Assembly (NCBI RefSeq): GCF_949628215.1
Contig: NC_134280.1
Location: 5,033,795 to 5,097,794, forward strand
From: Phalacrocorax aristotelis
Taxonomy: Eukaryota > Chordata > Aves > Suliformes > Phalacrocoracidae
Direction of reading: 5' to 3'
DNA: 64,000 nucleotides
Of the stretch, positions 26,201 to 38,849 are shown one piece after another. The notes under the pieces are model-generated. The model was not told the origin of the DNA. It worked only from the letters and a program-made list of their open reading frames with translations, and searched no databases. The position numbers and the translations under genes are program-made. Each line of letters opens with the position of its first letter. Position 1 is the stretch's first letter.

Positions 26201-29200
26201 AGTAAAAAAAAACCTTTTTTTTTTTAACCTCTATTATCACCATCTTGTTGTTTAAAATAAAGTCTTTTTGCAGTGGCTTGCCCAACAGAGATGATTTCAT
26301 ATGGGCTCTGACCTCAACTCCTACTCAATTCCTACTCTTTCAGGTTCAGTTCCGAGCTCTCCACAAGCTACTACTGCAGTACATAGGCACTGCATTTGTA
26401 TCAGATTTGAAAGATGCTTTAACATGCCTCCCAGCGTCACGATTGTTTCAGCCCTGATATTGAACATGAGTAGGATGAATGTATCTCTTAAATGCACTAG
26501 TGAGTATGTGCCATGAGTCTTTGATTTCTTTAAACTTATTTACATTTTACTTGCCCTTGAGCAATGAATTTACTATGTCAGCATTGTCTTTTCTACTTAC
26601 ACTTTGTCTGTCTTGTCCACTCACCTTAGCTTGATGTTTATTTTTTGTGCACGTGTATAGTCCATTGCACTAAATGCACGAACTGCCTGGAGTGGAGGAT
26701 TTCCCATATATTGTATCTTTCTAAGATGCACCCTTTGTAATACTGCAAGTTCTGCAGTATTTCCTAGCTTTAAACTAGCCTTGAATTTTCTCATTAGTTC
26801 CTTTCTAAGTCAAATACCCATTCACACATGTACTGGTCTCAGATGACTGTGGTCTAACCGCCTTAGACACTTTAGAAAAGTCTTTCTTCTCTATGCAGAC
26901 AGCCCTGCCTCTCTCAATAGTTGTGTTTCTTTCATCTTTGAAGCTTCAAGTGACCAGACTTGCCAATATCTGCTTTTGTCTGACCCTGATCGAAATCCAC
27001 AGTTAGAAAATCTGGTGAGAAAACATACATGAATCTCTTGGACCTCCTAACTGAAATCATATTTGACAGACATTGAAGGATTTAGGAACAACAGGTACAA
27101 TCTTGCTGTAGATATCAAGGCATACGCATCAGTCGTGGGACAGCTTATTCTGTAAGCAGCTTCCAGGTCACCAAATCTCTCAGTCATAGCTTAACTGAGT
27201 AAAATGCCTCAATGCACCTAATAGATTTGCAGAAAAGCATTTCTCATAGTGCCCTTCTGCCAAATGGGCCTGTCCCTGTATGGCCTTGTTTGTTGATGCA
27301 TGCGTACGCGTGCTGTCCTTGCAGATGAAGCTTAAATGCCTTGCATATGATCTTTTTCATTGCCTTGAACTCCAGAAGACCACTGACACTGCGCTGCCTG
27401 GCTCTCCGATAAGACTACATTTGGGATACTTTTTTGTAGGTGCTGCACGGCTCTTCCCCGACAGCAGAAAATGTTTAACCTTAAGTGAATGGTTGTAAAT
27501 GGGTTTACAAACTGAGAAGGTGCCTCTTTAGGAAGCAAATATCATAGTTTCAGGATATGAAGTTGTATAAATGTAATTTAATATGAAGAGATATGGAAAC
27601 CTGTTAGCATGTGACCCAGAAAGTTTAAGCAGTTCCTCACCATAGTGGTCAGGTGAGAATCAAAATGTATTCATCAAGATTTGAAATTTGCCCTGAGAGA
27701 GAAATCTCGGGGTTGACACAGAGTCCATAGCAACTGCAGTGACTTCCATGGGGCAGATGCTCTGAAGGAATGGAAACCCCATTCTTTTGATGACACTTTT
27801 ATGAGGCAGTTATCCAGATATGGCAACGTACCTGGGCTGTCCTAGGAGGTGGTCTTAAGTTGCGTGTTACTACTAGTGCCACAGCCCTACTGACAAGCCT
27901 CTCTGGACTGAAATGGACAAACCGGTGTTCACAATAAACTTTACTTACTGGAAAGTTTCCATAAGCTATAGGGTTGTCCCATACGCTATATGTTACTGGG
28001 GTCTCCAAGACTGTTGACAGCATTGGGTGAAGGCCTGGGCTTGGCAATGTGGACAGCACTGGTCTGGGGAGCGGGAGGGGTTTCAAGGCAGGTGAAGCGC
28101 TGGCCTGAGGTGGTTTGGTGAGGCTGAGCCCAGCGCTAACACAGAGAACACAGTGCAAAAAGTTTGCACTTTGTCCATGAAGGTGCTAGGAGAGCTACAG
28201 GAGAGAGAGTGGTGGGATCTATAAAAAATACAGAACTTTTCTGAATTCCCTTTTCTTGGCTCCCCTCCACAGAAAGGGATCTTCTTTCAGAAGCCCACAG
28301 CAAAGCTCTGGAGAGGATGTGGCAATGGCATCTAACGGAGGGGCTGAGATGGGTGGAGAAACCCTCGGTTTAGAGGAGGTAACCAGTTGCATCTTGCAGA
28401 CCAGGGGAGAAGGCAAGTTGTACACTTGGCTGGAGTTAGCCGCTCCACAGATTTATGATTTTACATTGCACCATAATGCGTAATGTACGAAAAGATAAAT
28501 ATTTTCCATTCAGCAACATCTTGCTGTATTTTCATCTAACTCTATAATTTTAATTATAAAGTGAACATAACCTGTATCAAATTATGATTTTGTTAACATA
28601 TTGAATGAGGACAAGAAAAATAAATACCAGATTTTATACTGTACAGGCACATGAAGGTATAGTGAAAAAATCTGGTTTCCTTGACCACATTGTCATAATA
28701 TGCATATATAACTGCTTATTGAATCCAGGCTGTGTAGACAACAGAAAGAACACTGGCTCCATACCATCACAATGCATGCCCACAACAAAGAGGAGAAAAG
28801 AACAGGCTCTTTCATTGTGTGTTTCTAAGTATTACCAACATAAGGGCTAAAAACATTACCTCTGTCTGAAGTGTATCTATATATCCATGCATAAGTTATT
28901 AACCGGGCTCCCTGAGCACAGTTGCTGAAAATATTAATATATTCAAATTATATTCTAGCTACTGCAAAAACAGTAGATCAGACAAATGTATTAAAATCTC
29001 TTCAGACAAAAGGAGTCATGTTATTTATAAAGTTCCTTCCCCCCCTTACTGGAACACAAACCTTCATTGTATACAATATATGAGAACGCAAGATGATCCT
29101 TCGATGTCAAAATGTGGCTCAAAGTTTGAATGTAATCATAAAACAGTGACTCTAATGCTTGCCATAAACAAATTGTCACTGGCATTATGTAACTTAGACT

Positions 29201-29456
29201 ATTCACAAAATATAAAAGACGGGAAGAATAAAAGGTGGCTGCCAAACACCATGGGCCAAATCCGAAGGTTGTGCCAAACTGCGCTAGCAGACTGGGAATT
29301 GCAAACCCAGCTTGGAATTCGGCTTTGCGCTCCCCCGTGTTGGGCTGCTCCTATGGCTTAAATTAGAGCAAGATAAAGGCTATTTTTATTTTTTTTTTTA
29401 GTTTGTCAGTTTAGACTCTAAAGCAACAAAGCAGCAACCCGTCCCTTCTGCAGCCT

Positions 29457-29472
29457 CCCCCCCCCCCACCCC
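29457..29472. repeat. C-rich tract
   Basis: C11 followed by A and C4, inside ordinary intronic sequence. Confidence 0.9.
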
Positions 29473-30348
29473 GCTCGCTCTTTCTGGGAGGTGGGCAGGT
29501 GGGATAAAATTCCCCTAATTTCCTCAGGACCCATTTTTGTACAAAGTGGCATTCAAGGACACAAACAGGCACGGTCAGATAGCACCAGCAACGTAGCCCA
29601 GAAGGGAAGCACTGCTCTCAAATCTGGTGGTCTCGAATTTTCCATGTTCTCCAGCGCGTAGGGTACCACCTCATCGGGCTGAGACCCTGCTCTTTGCTCG
29701 GACTCGTTAGGAAAGCCGGCACAGAAAACCATAGATCAGGGCAGAAGGCCTTGTCTGTGAACAACAGCTAATCATTCATAGATGCTTTCCTTTAGTCCGG
29801 GCTTCAGGAGTAATGTGTATCTGATAATACGCGCACTGCGTGGATTTTAAATTGCAGCTAATGGATGTGTTAAGGCTGTTTATCAGGGACAACAACCAAA
29901 CTGGTGGTCTACCGCCCCTTTATTTCTCCCGTTTCCTCTTAAAAGTAAAATGACATTTTTTTTCACAGCCTGAAATAATTGTTCAAGCAGAGATACTGGT
30001 TTAACTCATTATGAATTATTAGTGGAAAAATGAGTCTCAGAAGTATGTTACATCTGAAATATTTTTCGTCACTTGAACATGTGCCGTCCAGAACTGGCCC
30101 TATTCTACCAGTCACTGGGAACAAACACTTCGCATTCACAGATGCTCCTAATTTGGTGTGGTTTGGAGTGTAATTTAGATCAAACGTATCCATGTAAATG
30201 AGTCGGGGTTTCTTAATTAGGTGCCTCTAAAGAAAAAACTTGGACCACATCAGTAGGTGTGGGTGTGGTGCCCACAGTACTGGAATCTTTCCTATAGATG
30301 AAGCTGAGTTTTGTTCAGGCATACTGTAGGTTTTTCTTTCTCTCTCTG

Positions 30349-30366
30349 TTTTTTTTTTTTTTTTTT
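30349..30366. repeat. Poly(T) tract, 18 bases
   Basis: T18 preceded by a CT-rich run. Confidence 0.9.
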
Positions 30367-30561
30367 CCTAAAGCACAATAATAAATCTGCAGATGGCATA
30401 GACATAAAGACGCTACTTCAGAGGAGCTGTCTAAAACACTGTCTCTTTGGCAAATGCCTTAAAGTAGGTCATTCTGCTGTGATTTAGGTTTATATTTCAT
30501 TGCCAGCTTTTTGTTCCCATTACAAGTAGGGTGCATTCCAGTCCACAGATTTGCTCTTCTC

Positions 30562-30577
30562 TTTTTTTTTTTTTTTT
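30562..30577. repeat. Poly(T) tract, 16 bases
   Basis: T16 followed by CCCCAG. Within 200 bases of the preceding T18 tract. Confidence 0.9.
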
Positions 30578-31674
30578 CCCCAGATTGGTTTTTATTTACA
30601 AGAATTTGTAAATCTTCATAAGAAAATGGCCAATACCCTGTCAGAAGTACTAATCATGCACTTGACCACAAAAAGAGATGTACGAAGGTGATAACCTGCA
30701 AATGTTGGAATGTAAAATACAATTCTCTGGAAGCAAAAAAATGTATTGATTCTCTTAACATGGTGATTGAAATGATTGTTGCATGTTTTGCAATGTGTGA
30801 AAAATGGTTTGATCTAATGTCATTTCAGAAGTCTCACAGCGCTGGGGCATCCGTTACCGTAGTTGTTCAGGTATTTGCTTTTCATTTTATGTATTTGCCA
30901 CTGAAAACATGTATTTTATAGCTTATAAAGAAAACTAAAAAATCATCAGGGTCTGTTTTCCCATCAAAGCGCTGGGGGATTTACATGCCAAACTCCCACT
31001 AACCTTAATGAATTACCTGCATAAATTCCCTTTCAATCGATAGTAGAATAGATCCTATTGTGTTATATTAATTATTTTGCACAGAACACTGACACTTTTG
31101 TATTAAAGTCTTTTTTTGTTTTGTTTTGTTTTTAAGTTCCAATGAATATCTTAAGAAACTCCGAGCCTATTATTTATTTAACAACCTTATTCCGAGAAAA
31201 AGCTCATATCTTTAGTCAGAAAAATGAAAAGCATTGCAATTTACCCTTTGGTGACCTGGTCCTGGACATTAATGTGTTAGGGCACAATCTCCCAAAACAG
31301 CAAAAAAAAAAAAAAAGAAGGGGAAAAAAAGCTGTTTTGTAATGAATTGAGCATTCTTAATTTTCACCAACAAAAACATTTGAGTTGAAAAGAACGCTAA
31401 CCCCAAGCAATATTAAGAGGTTACAAAATCACATAAATTAACTCCGCCAGTGGTATTTTACTAAAGCTTATGTGAGTGCAAACCAGAAGCAGGACTCTCA
31501 CATGGTCTTTATTAACTGAAGAGTACTTAGCAGTAACCGGCCTTCCCCGAGATGTGCTGCCCATATGCACACGTACGCCCACAGCGCCAATATGCACATG
31601 GAGGAGCCTTCAAAGGCGTGGGGGGCTCAGGGTGGGGGATTGGGAAGTAAGCAGAGAGTAGAAGTGAGAATTGT

Positions 31675-31960
31675 TTGTTGTGTCATCGTGGGCAACTGCG
31701 CTACCCTCTTCATTCCTCACTTTCTCCATCTACACAACTAGGATAATAAAACTTACTGACCTGAAAAGGAAGTTCTGAGATTTAATTAATGTTTGAAAAG
31801 ATTTTTTGAGATCGTTTGATATTGAGTAATGTGGGATGAACAATAGGAGCTCTTTGAAACAGGGGCTCTATCTATCTGTGTTTGTGTACTGCACCTAGCA
31901 CAATGGTGCCGTACAGCCACAGAGTCAACCGTATCATAAATATTTAAATTACAACTATGT
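31675..31960 (+). mobile_element. MIR-like SINE / LINE-tail fragment
   Basis: The segment follows the MIR core and tail order. GTGGGCAACTGCGCTACCCTC corresponds to 'ttgggcaagtcacttaacctc'. CCTCACTTTCTCCATCTACA corresponds to 'cctcagtttccccatctgta'. GGATAATAAAACTTACTGACC corresponds to 'ggataataatacttacctacc'. TTAATTAATGTTTGAAAAGA then TTTTGAGATC corresponds to 'ttaattaatgtttgtaaagcgctttgagatc'. A second block near 31845-31915 (GAGCTCTTTGAAACAGGGGCTC and CTGCACCTAGCACAATGG) matches the 'gagctctttggggcaggg ... gcgcctagcacaatgg' tail known from sauropsid repeats. It is strongly diverged and ancient. The exact family name needs a repeat library. Confidence 0.65.
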
Positions 31961-33306
31961 TAATTATTTTTATCGTTCTGTTATTTGCTGATACACCAGT
32001 TCAGTACATTTTGAAGCTTGGTAGTATTGAAAAGTACCAAGTGTAATTATTTGCCTGATTGTTATGAAAATCAGGGTTTATATTTTTAAATACGGTCGTG
32101 GAAATAGGAAGTACATGGAAACACAGGTGAAAACGTGGTTTTAATTACTTGTCATTCTTCTCGTCAAAAACACTAAGCTGTAAGGTATTCTTCAGGGAAA
32201 AGGTGAACTTTGTAAACTCTTATTCTGCAAAAAGAAAAAACTAAGCATGACAGCAAAAACCTCGGTAGCAGGTCACCCCCACCCCAAAGTGAATAAAATA
32301 AAAATGCACAAAGGTGCTTCTGGAAGACTGGATTTCTTTTTGCCTTTAATCCAAAGCCTATTATTAAGCCTGTCCTGTGCACACTTGCACCTGGCACGCA
32401 TGTTCTTGTGCCCGCTAATTTACAAGGGGAGAGTTTAGTAGACCAAAGTGTACTTAGCTGAGAGAAATGAGTCAAACTCTTCTCTTTCCCCCAAAAATGA
32501 GCCCCAGGAAGCTACAGTAAAAGGGACAAGCATTGGCATTGCTCCAGCTCCTTTCTAAAACTCTTCTATAGCTGAAAAAGAGAAAAGCTCGTGTGCAAGA
32601 CCATGTCTCAAGGTATATTTGCCCTTCTCAAGCTCAAAAGTGATTAATTCATTTCATGTAAAGCTTAAAAAGCTAGTCAGATATGCCTGAGTCTCTTATG
32701 TCCCTGGCCAGTCACATACTCACTCTTATGGTACAAGAGGATGCTTTTCCTCCTCACATTTCCCATAGCTGCTCCCCAGGCTTGTAGGAGCAAGGCTAAA
32801 CTTTTCTCCCTGCTGCTGTCCCGTGGCTGAAGAGCAAGAGCTGCTCATGAGTTGCCTGATTATAAAGAAAGGTCTTGGGTCAGGAAATAATTTCAACAAA
32901 TAGTCTTTGTTTCTTGTGCCTTCAGTTAAGGACTTCCATGCTTCTACACATTCCTGAATCTGGGCATTTTTCCTGAAGAAAAATTGAATTGTTCATCCCG
33001 CACTGTGTGGTTGGTCTCCCCCAGGTTCTCTGAGGTTTCCCAAATAGAGATTTGTTGTATAGCCCCTCCATTCTGAGGATTGTTTGTTGTTTTTTTTAAA
33101 TAACTTTTACCTTCCCCCCCCCCTCCTTTTTCCTAATAAAAAGCTTGTACAGTTCTTCGTGTAATCTGTTCTTCTAATGTGTGAGAAAAGGGTTCTCCTG
33201 AGCCTAGATTTAGCATGTAAGCCTGCCTGAAACTGCTGATATGACACATAGTTTAGTAAGTGAAAATCACATATGTTTGCTACATCTTTCCTCCACCAAC
33301 TTAAAC

Positions 33307-33330
33307 AAAAAAAAAAAAAAAAAAAAAAAA
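33307..33330. repeat. Poly(A) tract, 24 bases
   Basis: Uninterrupted A24, the longest A run in the window. No retroposed gene body was recognised on its left side. Confidence 0.9.
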
Positions 33331-34754
33331 GGTTTGCAGACATCCCCTGCTTAGTGTTACTAGATGCCATACTTCAACTTTATTTTCCCATTTTCCCTCA
33401 GAATTCTGGGTACTGCTGCTGGACTTGTCATCACATTGTCATCGTGTCCTGGTGTGCGGGCTACTGTGGGCTTCTGCCTGTGCATGGCCTTTTTCTTTTT
33501 CTTTTTTTAATCTTTAATAGGTAGAAATAAGTCTGTTTAGTCACACACAGTTTGCAAAAGCCTCTGCTCTTCAGAATGCAGCTGCCACATGTTGCGAGGT
33601 TTGAGGGAGGGTGTGTGTTTCATTTGTCAAGGTTGGATGCTTTTCTCTGTTCATAGAGCCATGAACATGGGGGAAGGTTGTTTTTCAAAACAACTAAAGC
33701 ATGAATCTTGTAGTACTTATGACTTTTGTTAGATAATTTATTAATATTAGTGGGTTCATCTGAGATAAAAAGTTCTACTCTTATTTCCAGTGAAATTGAT
33801 GCAAACAATTGCTAGTAAGAATGAAGAATTTGGGCAGGGGGGAAGGCAGTTAGAAAGGAAACCATCGTTCCCCCTCTGAAAGAGCTGAAGGCCTGGATGG
33901 CCTCTGAAAATATCTTGCTGCGTTAAGTACAGTAACCTGAAAAATGGAGCAAAAAAATGGAGTTTCTTGGATTCAAAGGTGAATCAAAAGGAGTCGATTT
34001 CTGCTCGGACAAGGCAGCCAGAGAGGCCACAATAACAGATCCACGTGATAAACCAAGAGGCAACTGCAGAGCTCCCCAGACAACTTGCCTGAAGTGCCTG
34101 CCAAGGAGGCAGATGCTGCTGCTGGAAGAATATCTTCCACAGTTGGGCATCTGGGTTCAGTGCTTTCCGCGTAAGGGAGAGGGATGGTAGCGTCAGGCTC
34201 GCCCCCGTCTTCCCACTTAATTATTTCGACATCCATTTTATACTTTTGTAAATAACATGTATTAGCCTGCCTTTGTGTGGGAAAATAATAAGCAAGGAGA
34301 GGGGTTTTGTCTGTAATATATCCCTTCACATGGGGTATCTGCATGGATGGGTAAAGACAGACTCGAGCTTGGCTGCCCTGTGCTCCAGCCTGGTCAGATG
34401 TGAGACAGCTCGGGTCTGGGAGTTGCAGAGCTGCCTTGCAGTGGCACGGAGCTCAACCTAATAAGCAGAGCAGGCTGAGATTCATTAATTTAACATTAAT
34501 AAGCACAGCTTATTAGCTCAGGCACAGTGCTGTATAATGCAGGCACACAGCTTCTGGAGCAGAGCTGCGTCCGCTCTCGCCAGCTCGGAGCGTGGTGCAG
34601 AAGACCCAGCCAGGGTGCTCCTCTCCCCTACTGCATTTTGCATTAGGGAGGAAAGAATATTTTGCAGTTGTTGCAGAAGCTTCTGTGCAAAAAAAAAAGA
34701 GAAAAGCCTCCAGGTTTTTAGATTTTTCTGCTGGCTTAGTCTGAGTCTTCCAGC

Positions 34755-34870
34755 CGTTTAAACCTCCTGTGCCTCGGTTTCCCAACGGGTGTGTAATAGC
34801 TACCTCAAAGATGCTGCTGTGAAACAAGGTTAGGTACCGATCATAGAATACTGTGGGATCCCTAAAGAGT
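34755..34870 (+). mobile_element. MIR-like SINE fragment
   Basis: TAAACCTCCTGTGCCTCGGTTTCCCAACGGGTGTGTAATAGCTACCTCA mirrors the 'acctctctgtgcctcagtttccccatctgtaaaatggggataatagtacctacctca' core. A degenerate tail follows. It is short and diverged. Confidence 0.55.
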
Positions 34871-37064
34871 GACATGCTCCTTCTGCCTCCCTTGATTTAT
34901 AGTTCTGTGAGTAAATTATTGGGTACAAATAAGGGTTTATCAGATAGGGGTTGGTTGCTCAGTTCATGTTTGTGCAGAGAGCCAATACAAGGTTTCTGCA
35001 TCATTTGATGTCCTGTCTATGACTGCAAAATAGGATTAGAAAGGTTTATCAGTTTTATCTGGTACCTGCGATTAGCTCACTCTGGGAGGAAAATTAACTT
35101 GTAAATAAGCAACAGGAAAGAGTGGAGTCCTGGGGACCTGGGGCGCTGTTCTCACAAACGTATGGAACAGCAGTACGTGGGCTATATATAGCAAGCAAAT
35201 ATTCTCTAAAAACGGTCAAGTAGAACAGGCTCCTTTCTGTACCCCTTTATTTGGGAAAATCCTTACTCAGGTTGGATTCTGTTGTTTCTTTCACAGGTAA
35301 AGTATAATATTTGTTTGATTTGCTCATCTTCAGGAAGAAGTATGAAAAACCTATTAGTAGTTGTGTTCAATTATTTTCAGTATGACTCCTAATAAAACAA
35401 TTTCTTATGGTATTAGACTGACAAAAGCTAAGGGATGTGTCTGTTCAGCCCCATATTTTGTCTCTTCTGCTTATGAGTAGTAGAAAAATTTTCGTGCGAA
35501 GACAAACAGGGGACATAGGTGTGGGGGTTTTCATCAAATGCAAAAAACTTGAAAGAACAGGTACCGCAACCCCAAGCTTTGCTTTTAACCCCCCTCCTGT
35601 GGGCTTCATACACTGCACTGTGACTTCTTGCAACTTCAGAGGGCTCGGCTGAAGAAAGGTGTACGGCACTGGTGTTAATCCCTGCTGCCAGGCCTTTCTT
35701 GCAGACTCTCTCATCAGTTGCTTTGTCTGGGTTTCTAAAGACGGACCCTTCTGAAGTGCATTTCACATTGTTATTTGGGCTTGATCTGGACCCACTCCTG
35801 CAGACCGGATCACTGAAGAATGAAACCATAGTGCAGCCTTGCTCCCATCAGTGATTTAGGGTAAACTTAGCCTTCTGGGCAAAGGTTGGATTCTCATGCT
35901 GAGCTCCTGTGTGTCAGTGAGTCAGACACTGTCATGTGCTGTACAGAAGTCACAGGCTTACACAGTCCCATGGCCCAGGTCTACATAGCCCTGTTCTCAT
36001 ATTTGTCTGATAGAAAGGGAAGAAAGGGGTAGGAGAAAGAGGAGAATGCCACAGAAACAGCATAATTGCATTCCTTTGGCTTCTCCCCATCAGAAACCTC
36101 TTGAAGCTCAGTTCAGTGTTGGGCAAGAACAGCCTCCTCCACCGGCAAATACAGAAACTGCAGTAAAGTGCCTCAAACCAAACCGGTTTGCTTATTTTTT
36201 CAGCTAATCAAAAACTTCTGAGTTTCCTGTGATTTACAATGGGCAAACCCTGTGGTTGAAGAGGGTGGCACAAGGTGCAAGTCAGTGGTGAAGTTGGCTC
36301 ATCATGCACATTGGAACCCCTCTTCTGAAAAGCCTCCTTAAAAGTGATATAATTCTAAGGTTTCTAACCTCTGAAAACTAGTCTTGTTTCCTAGGTTAAT
36401 TTAAACAAACACACATATCATTATGTACAACATATGTATGTTTCTTTATTCGCATTTACAGAGCCATGAGACCATGCTGACCGGCCGCTGTCTTTCGCAT
36501 TGACAAGTTCAAGAGAACAAACCAGGTTTTATCTGGTTTTTGGTGTTTTCAGTATCTATTCTACTGCTGCTTCCATATCAGTGGAGCAAAGCTTATGGAA
36601 CAGTCCTGTCCTTCCTTGGGGATGTGTCTGTGTGACAGAGAAGGCTGACCTTCAGAGACAATCAGATGATTGGTCCTGTAATGCTCAGATCCCCAAATGG
36701 TTCAAATATCACATTCCCCTGCTTCCCATCACTCTGTGCCAGAGTATCGCATCAGTTTACCTCTAGCTCCACCCTGCCTTCTGCAGTGACACTTGGGTAA
36801 GACCACATGCTTATTTGGATAGTACATCCACCTTCACACTATATCTATAGAGCTGTAGCAAAGCCTGGTATTCTGTACGTATGCATTACAAAGTATTGGT
36901 ATTTTATTGTCTGGTTTTTCAGTCTGGGATTTTTTTTCCTCCTCTTTTCTCCAAAAACACCAGCATTGGTCCAGTTTTGTCAGTTATTCTACACAAACAC
37001 AGCAGGAAACAACTGCTGTCCTGAACAGATTATGCTCTAAAAAGCCAAGGCAGACAAAGGAAGT

Positions 37065-37205
37065 ATTATCATCATTTTGTAAACAAGGAACCAAGGCACA
37101 GAGAGATTAAGTGATTTACCCAAGGTCACCCAGAACATCCGGTCAAAGCCAAGAACTGAACCCATGTCTCCCGAGTCTCAATCAAGTGATTTAACGACGA
37201 GATCA
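37065..37205 (-). mobile_element. MIR-like SINE fragment
   Basis: The plus strand reads CATTTTGTAAACAAGGAACCAAGGCACAGAGAGATTAAGTGATTTACCCAAGGTCACCCAG, then GAACTGAACCCATGTCTCCCGAGTCTC. This is the reverse complement of the MIR core ('gaaactgaggcacagagaggttaagtgacttgcccaaggtcacacag ... gaacccaggtctcc'). Of the four such fragments it is the best conserved. It ends with ATTTAACGAC, like the terminal 'ctaaccac' of the tRNA-derived head. Confidence 0.7.
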
Positions 37206-38705
37206 AAGACTTATTGTGTATACCTGATATCTCTCCCCTAAGACATGGCAACAAAACTTTCTTCAGGTTAGGATCAATGCCACGTACAGTGCCGTAAATT
37301 TTGTATATGGCATATCTGTGCTGACAGCATGTACCCACTTCTTGCACTCGGGTTCTTCCTGGGAAATAATTTCCCTTATTATTCTTCCATTGACAGTAAT
37401 AAATTATCAACCTTCTCTAGATAACCTGCTGAAGGAGAGAATGCGCGCACACACTACATCAGATGAATACATAGAAAACTGTTTTTCTGTGAGGCCAAAC
37501 TCAGTGATTTGATAGATTGTTGAAAATCCTTCCATGCTTAATGAAATGGGGACATTCCCATGACTATATGGACTTCGTTTTGCAGTTTCAACTGGAAGCT
37601 GCAAAACAAGATAAAGGATCTTCATCTCTTCTATGTCTATGCTGGGAGAATACAGCAGATATGATCACTATAAAGGCATTGTTGGAGTCTCCATTATTCA
37701 CTCACTGGGGTCATGATATCGTCCCTGGGATGATCCTCTGTGCACAGGGCTTCCATGAGGTCCTAGATCCCACTTAGTCCCATCAATTTTAAGGGTAGTT
37801 TGACTGAAGAGTGACTGTGCAAAATGGCACCAGTTGGCCCTACCAGCAGGACAACCATGAAGGAAGGAACAGGACCCTGCCCTTCATGTGCCCCTATCTT
37901 GAGGCCTGCCACTTCTGCCCAGTCATTCTGCAAGTCAAACAGCTGCAGGTTGGTTTCCAAGTGAGCACGTGGTCTATGTACATTTTTACTGTTAACGCCA
38001 CAAAACTTTAGAAGAAAAGCCGAGGTGAACGTGAGAGACTGGGTTGACTCTGTGGGCTGATGCCTCTTGCAAACGGAGCTCAATGAGTGCAGAAACCACA
38101 GAGGAATCACAAGGTAGAGCCTCACAGTGTCATTTTTCTGCCTCTGTGGTATCTCAGCAACATTAGGAGAGCAAAAGTGCACTTCTGAATCTCTCCTCGG
38201 CATTTCTTAAGTGTTCTTTGTTGTCACAAGCTTCCTTGTGAGGTACAAGTGCTCGTAATGTATTTTCTTGGGTGAGGTTATTTCTATCATTACTTGCCTC
38301 AGTAAAGGAGTTTGAACAGCAAGGATCTCGGTAGTGAAAATACGGTGATCAAAAGGTCTATTTTTGGGAGAAAGTCATACCAAACCGGACAAATGCAATA
38401 CTGGAACATGTGGTATTTGCCCACTACAATATACCTGTAGCACAGTAATCCTCATGTGACTGACTGCATCGACAGAAACAGAACCTTTCTGTTTTCTAGT
38501 AGAGGGAAAATTCATGCTTTTGCTTAGAGACACTGATTTCTTGAGCAGGAATAGGATATACGTAGATACCATAAATCATGCTTAGTTTTGCCAAAGACGG
38601 TAATTATCTTTGGTATTTTGGATGACATTTCCAATAGGATTTGGGCACCACACACCAATTCCTTTTAAAATTATTGATCCACAGTAGTACCACAGTTCTA
38701 CTTAC

Positions 38706-38811
38706 TTCTTTAGATGTTCAAAGAGGATTTTCATTGTGTCATAGTTTGGTCGAGGGAGCTTTTTCACCAGGCTCCTTATGGATTTGATGCGAGTGGCGTT
38801 GTCCTGGATTT
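38706..38811 (-). CDS. ARHGAP15: ARHGAP15 penultimate coding exon (RhoGAP domain)
   Basis: This 106-base internal exon encodes 34 complete residues plus split codons at both ends. The frame reads IQDNATRIKSIRSLVKKLP, then RPNYDTMKILFEHLK. This is the RhoGAP helix pair with the family pattern LVxxLPxxNxDTMKxLFxHL. The donor on minus is GTAAGT directly after ...AAAGAA and the acceptor is CCCCTTAG before AAATCC. The trailing AA joins the first G of the exon at 15959-16142 to make Lys, giving a continuous HLK-K-IAAKESVNLM. In human ARHGAP15 the corresponding helix differs at several positions as I recall it (for example PPNRDTMKVLFGHL), so this is an orthologue with normal divergence. The preceding exon must end in phase 1. 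The acceptor is fed by a T21 homopolymer. Paralogues ARHGAP9, 12 and 27 are less likely given the C-terminus of the next exon. Confidence 0.9.
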
Positions 38812-38849
38812 CTAAGGGGAGCAAAAATAAAAAAAAAAAAAAAAAAAAA
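38812..38849 (-). promoter_or_regulatory. 3' splice site of the penultimate ARHGAP15 exon with a T21 polypyrimidine tract
   Basis: On the minus strand, T21 (38849-38829) is followed by ATTTTTGCTCCCCTTAG and the exon. The acceptor AG is at 38813-38812. The homopolymer takes the place of the usual mixed polypyrimidine tract. The branch point would lie just above 38850 in purine-rich plus-strand sequence (GAAGAAGAG), i.e. CTCTTCTTC on minus. Confidence 0.8.

Larger units (their letters stand above)
16143..38705 (-). other. ARHGAP15 last intron (about 22.5 kb)
   Basis: The intron is bounded by a strong donor (GTAAGT on minus at 38705-38700) and the CAG acceptor at 16145-16143. It carries one CR1 fragment, three MIR-like SINE fragments and many homopolymer tracts. 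Open frames up to 185 codons (20413-20970, plus) occur but look like chance. I found no convincing cassette exon, nested gene or RNA gene. Confidence 0.8.

Noticed and set aside
33957..34344. Plus frame of 77 codons and minus frame of 123 codons overlapping each other
   Set aside because: Some segments look protein-like, but there is no domain match, no plausible splice sites and no codon bias on either strand.
35428..35829. Three overlapping frames, longest 133 codons on minus
   Set aside because: No recognisable family. The sequence may hold an old unnamed repeat, but nothing could be matched reliably.
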